Source: an uncultured Lachnospira sp. | GTDB lineage: Bacteria > Bacillota > Clostridia > Lachnospirales > Lachnospiraceae | DNA length: 6,725 bases | Direction: 5' to 3' | Assembly: GCA_934358235.1 (NCBI GenBank) | Contig: CAKRKK010000133.1 | Coordinates: forward strand, 1-6,725 | Part shown: positions 4,379 to 6,725 of the stretch, piece by piece | How the letters are laid out: each line of letters opens with the position of its first letter | Numbering within the stretch: position 1 is the first letter of the stretch | The notes under the pieces: model-generated | Seen by the model: the letters and a program-made list of their open reading frames with translations, nothing else | What the model was told of the DNA's origin: nothing | Database searches by the model: none | Position numbers and translations under genes: made by a program

Positions 4379-4431
4379 TGTACAGACTACTATGCAATTT
4401 AACAGTCAATTTTTAAGGAGGAACCAATAAA

Positions 4432-6684
4432 ATGGTAAATTTTGATCAGTGGAACGGTTTCAAAGGCAGACTTTGGAAAGAAGAGATCAACGTAAGAGAT
4501 TTCGTTCAGAACAATTACAAGCCATATGATGGAGATGAAAGTTTCCTTGAAGGCCCAACAGAAGCAACTAATAAGCTCTGGGGAAAGCTTCAGGAGTTAC
4601 AGAAGGAAGAAAGAGCTAAGGGCGGCGTACTTGATATGGAAACAAAAGTTGTTGCTGGTCTTACAGCTTATGGTCCTGGATATATAGATCAATCTATGAA
4701 GGAGCTTGAACAGGTAGTTGGTCTTCAGACAGATAAGCCACTTAAGAGAGCATTTATGCCTTATGGTGGTATTAAGATGGCAGAAGAATCTTGCAAGAAC
4801 TACGGTTATGAACCAGATCCAGAACTTCATAAGATCTTCACAGAATATCATAAGACACATAATCAGGGTGTTTTCGATGCTTATACACCAGAGATGAGAA
4901 AGGCTCGTCACAGCCATATCATCACAGGTCTTCCTGATACTTATGGTCGTGGACGTATCGTAGGTGACTACAGAAGAGTTGCTCTTTATGGTATCGACTT
5001 CCTTATGGAAGAAAAGAAGAAGGATCACGCTAACTGTGGTTGTGGAACAATGACAGATGATGTTATCCGTTTAAGAGAAGAAATATCTGATCAGTACAAG
5101 GCACTTGCAGGTATGAAGAAGATGGCTGAAAGCTATGGTTATGATATCAGCAAGCCAGCTACTAACGCTAAGGAAGCTGTTCAGTGGTTATACTTTGGAT
5201 ATCTTGCAGCTATCAAGACACAGAATGGTGCTGCTATGTCTGTAGGTCGTGTATCTACATTCCTTGATATCTATATTCAGAGAGATCTTGAAGCTGGTAC
5301 TCTTACAGAGAAGGAAGCTCAGGAGCTTATTGATCATTTCGTTATGAAGTGTAGAATGGTTAAGTTCGCAAGAATTACATCATATAATGAATTATTCTCA
5401 GGAGATCCTACATGGGCTACTCTTGAAGTAGGTGGTACAGGTATCGATGGACGTTCAATGGTTACAAAGAATGACTACAGATTCCTTCACACACTTGAAA
5501 ATATGGGACCTTCACCAGAACCAAACCTTACAGTACTTTACTCTTCAAGACTTCCAGAAAACTTCAAGAAGTATGCTGCTAAGATTTCTGTTGATACATC
5601 TTCAATCCAGTATGAGAACGATGATGTTATGAAGGTAACATGGGGCGATGATTATTCAATCTGCTGCTGTGTATCTGCTACACAGACAGGTAAGGAAATG
5701 CAGTTCTTCGGAGCTAGAGCAAACCTTGCTAAGTGCTTACTTTACGCTATCAATGGTGGTGTAGATGTTAAGAACAGAGAACAGGTTGGTCCTGCTTACA
5801 AGCCAGTTACTTCAGAATATCTTGATTATGATGAAGTTGTTGATAAGTTCGATGCTATGATGGATTGGTTAGCTGATCTTTATGTTAATACACTTAACCT
5901 TATCCAGTATATGCATGATAAGTATTACTATGAAGCTGCTGAGATGGCTCTTATTGATACAGATGTTAAGAGGACATTTGCTACAGGTATCGCTGGATTC
6001 TCACACGTTGTAGATTCACTTTCAGCTATTAAGTATGCAAAGGTTAAGACAGTACGTGATGAAACAGGTATCGTTGTAGATTACGAAATCGAAGGCGACT
6101 TCCCTAAGTATGGTAACGATGATGATAGAGCTGATGATATCGCTGTATGGTTACTTAAGACATTCCTTGAGAAGATTAAGAAGAGACATACTTACAGAGA
6201 TTCAGAGCCAACAACATCTATCCTTACAATTACTTCTAACGTAGTATATGGTAAGTACACAGGTGCTATGCCTGATGGACGTAAGGCTGGTACTCCACTT
6301 GCTCCTGGTGCTAACCCAAGTTATGGTGCAGAGCAGAATGGTCTTCTTGCTTCACTTAACTCACTTACAAAGCTTCCTTACGAGTGGGCATTAGATGGTA
6401 TTTCTAATACACAGACAATGAACCCAGACGCTTTAGGACATAACGAAGAAGAAAGAATTAACAACCTTGTTAACGTTATGGATGGATACTTCGATCAGGG
6501 CGCTCATCACCTCAATGTTAACGTATTCGGTAAGGATAAGTTACTTGATGCTATGGAACACCCAGAAAAGCCAGAATATGCTAACTTTACAATCCGTGTA
6601 TCTGGTTACGCTGTTAAGTTCATTGACCTTACAAAGGAACAGCAGATGGATGTTATTTCTAGAACATTCCACGACAGAATGTAA
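4432..6684 (+). CDS. pflB: Formate C-acetyltransferase (pyruvate formate-lyase)
   Basis: A complete 750-aa glycyl-radical enzyme that converts pyruvate and CoA to acetyl-CoA and formate in the cytoplasm under strict anaerobiosis; length is close to E. coli PflB (760). The catalytic cysteine pair is C412-C413 in '[15 protein letters not shown]', followed by the invariant '[12 protein letters not shown]'. The radical glycine is G725 in 'RVSGYAV', 26 residues from the C-terminus. The C-terminal domain also shows '[19 protein letters not shown]' and 'HHLNVNVFG'. C411 replaces the Ala of E. coli 'IACCVS', giving three consecutive cysteines. ATG 4432 has a strong AAGGAGG (4415-4421) 10 nt upstream. 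Codon use (GCT, GGT, AAG, ATC after C-ending choices) is visibly more biased than in the upstream genes, as expected for high expression. The gene needs an activating enzyme (PflA, radical SAM), probably encoded just beyond the window. Regulation is likely by NADH through Rex and perhaps by the Crp/Fnr neighbour. Confidence 0.98.
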   Translation: MVNFDQWNGFKGRLWKEEINVRDFVQNNYKPYDGDESFLEGPTEATNKLWGKLQELQKEERAKGGVLDMETKVVAGLTAYGPGYIDQSMKELEQVVGLQTDKPLKRAFMPYGGIKMAEESCKNYGYEPDPELHKIFTEYHKTHNQGVFDAYTPEMRKARHSHIITGLPDTYGRGRIVGDYRRVALYGIDFLMEEKKKDHANCGCGTMTDDVIRLREEISDQYKALAGMKKMAESYGYDISKPATNAKEAVQWLYFGYLAAIKTQNGAAMSVGRVSTFLDIYIQRDLEAGTLTEKEAQELIDHFVMKCRMVKFARITSYNELFSGDPTWATLEVGGTGIDGRSMVTKNDYRFLHTLENMGPSPEPNLTVLYSSRLPENFKKYAAKISVDTSSIQYENDDVMKVTWGDDYSICCCVSATQTGKEMQFFGARANLAKCLLYAINGGVDVKNREQVGPAYKPVTSEYLDYDEVVDKFDAMMDWLADLYVNTLNLIQYMHDKYYYEAAEMALIDTDVKRTFATGIAGFSHVVDSLSAIKYAKVKTVRDETGIVVDYEIEGDFPKYGNDDDRADDIAVWLLKTFLEKIKKRHTYRDSEPTTSILTITSNVVYGKYTGAMPDGRKAGTPLAPGANPSYGAEQNGLLASLNSLTKLPYEWALDGISNTQTMNPDALGHNEEERINNLVNVMDGYFDQGAHHLNVNVFGKDKLLDAMEHPEKPEYANFTIRVSGYAVKFIDLTKEQQMDVISRTFHDRM

Positions 6685-6685
6685 T

Positions 6686-6701
6686 CATACGAATAGTATA
6701 A
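6686..6701 (+). promoter_or_regulatory. Second copy of the pflB upstream element
   Basis: CATACGAATAGTATAA, 15/16 identical to 4243-4258, starting 2 nt after the pflB stop codon and running into TATAAT (6697-6702). No -35 box lies at the normal distance. It could be the promoter of the next gene, which would usually be pflA, sharing a regulator with pflB. Confidence 0.45.
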
Positions 6702-6725
6702 TTGCTTGAAATTAGAATGCAGTAC

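Larger units (their letters stand above)
4122..4431. other. Regulatory region between the Crp/Fnr gene and pflB
   Basis: This 310-base, A+T-rich gap has no credible gene. In order it holds a 22-bp tandem repeat (4153-4196), an A/T hairpin with T-run (4213-4233), a promoter-like element that recurs after pflB (4243-4258), a possible extended -10 promoter (4283-4311), a Rex-like operator (4327-4344), a 10-bp palindrome (4369-4378) and the pflB ribosome site (4415-4421). Depending on the promoter used, the pflB leader would be about 110-165 nt long. Confidence 0.75.

Noticed and set aside
4312..4431. Riboswitch or structured RNA in the pflB leader
   Set aside because: The leader is A+T-rich and I could find no long stems or a known aptamer core; the symmetric motifs are better explained as protein-binding DNA sites.
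4597..5028. 143-codon open frame on the minus strand inside pflB
   Set aside because: It is antisense to a highly conserved part of pflB, has no ribosome site or recognisable domain, and results from the strong codon bias of pflB.
5432..6709. Short plus-strand open frames at 5432-5632 and 6467-6709 in another frame of pflB
   Set aside because: Both are out-of-frame readings of conserved pflB sequence, with no separate start signals.

Overview
The window (about 65% A+T, strong AGGAG-type ribosome sites, strict-anaerobe enzymes, protein families typical of Clostridia) looks like chromosomal DNA of a gut or rumen Firmicute, most likely a Lachnospiraceae member related to Butyrivibrio, Roseburia or Agathobacter. 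The assignment rests on the style of the encoded proteins, not on a database search. I see no mobile element, CRISPR array, tRNA or rRNA.

Layout: (1) 59-409, a stand-alone LytTR DNA-binding protein. (2) A 312-base gap with a hairpin, a probable terminator and a near-consensus extended -10 promoter. (3) 722-2097, a two-gene operon: a CmpB-like (PF06541) membrane protein with a long charged C-terminal region, then a DUF3783-type protein. (4) 2209-2523, thioredoxin, closed by a strong terminator. (5) 2588-2647, six tandem 10-bp units in the space between convergent genes. (6) 2649-3254 on the minus strand, an iron-sulfur protein with an N-terminal diferredoxin domain. (7) A divergent control region in which two face-to-face promoters appear to share one palindrome, followed by three exact-period 25-bp tandem repeats leading into (8) 3462-4121, a Crp/Fnr-family regulator. 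(9) A 310-base regulatory region with a 22-bp tandem repeat, a Rex-like operator and candidate promoters. (10) 4432-6684, complete pyruvate formate-lyase (pflB), whose codon use is clearly that of a highly expressed gene.

How the genes fit together: the right half reads as a redox and fermentation module. Pyruvate formate-lyase is an oxygen-sensitive glycyl-radical enzyme. Its leader carries a 12/14 match to the Rex (NADH/NAD+ sensor) operator. The neighbouring Crp/Fnr regulator carries the conserved cysteines of a common clostridial subfamily and is divergently paired with the iron-sulfur protein. Thioredoxin fits the same theme. The left half (LytTR, CmpB-like, DUF3783) has no clear functional link to it.

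The gene families are all known. What is least explained is the dense non-coding architecture: three separate sets of short-period repeats, the shared palindrome, and a 16-bp promoter-like element (15/16 identical) on both sides of pflB.
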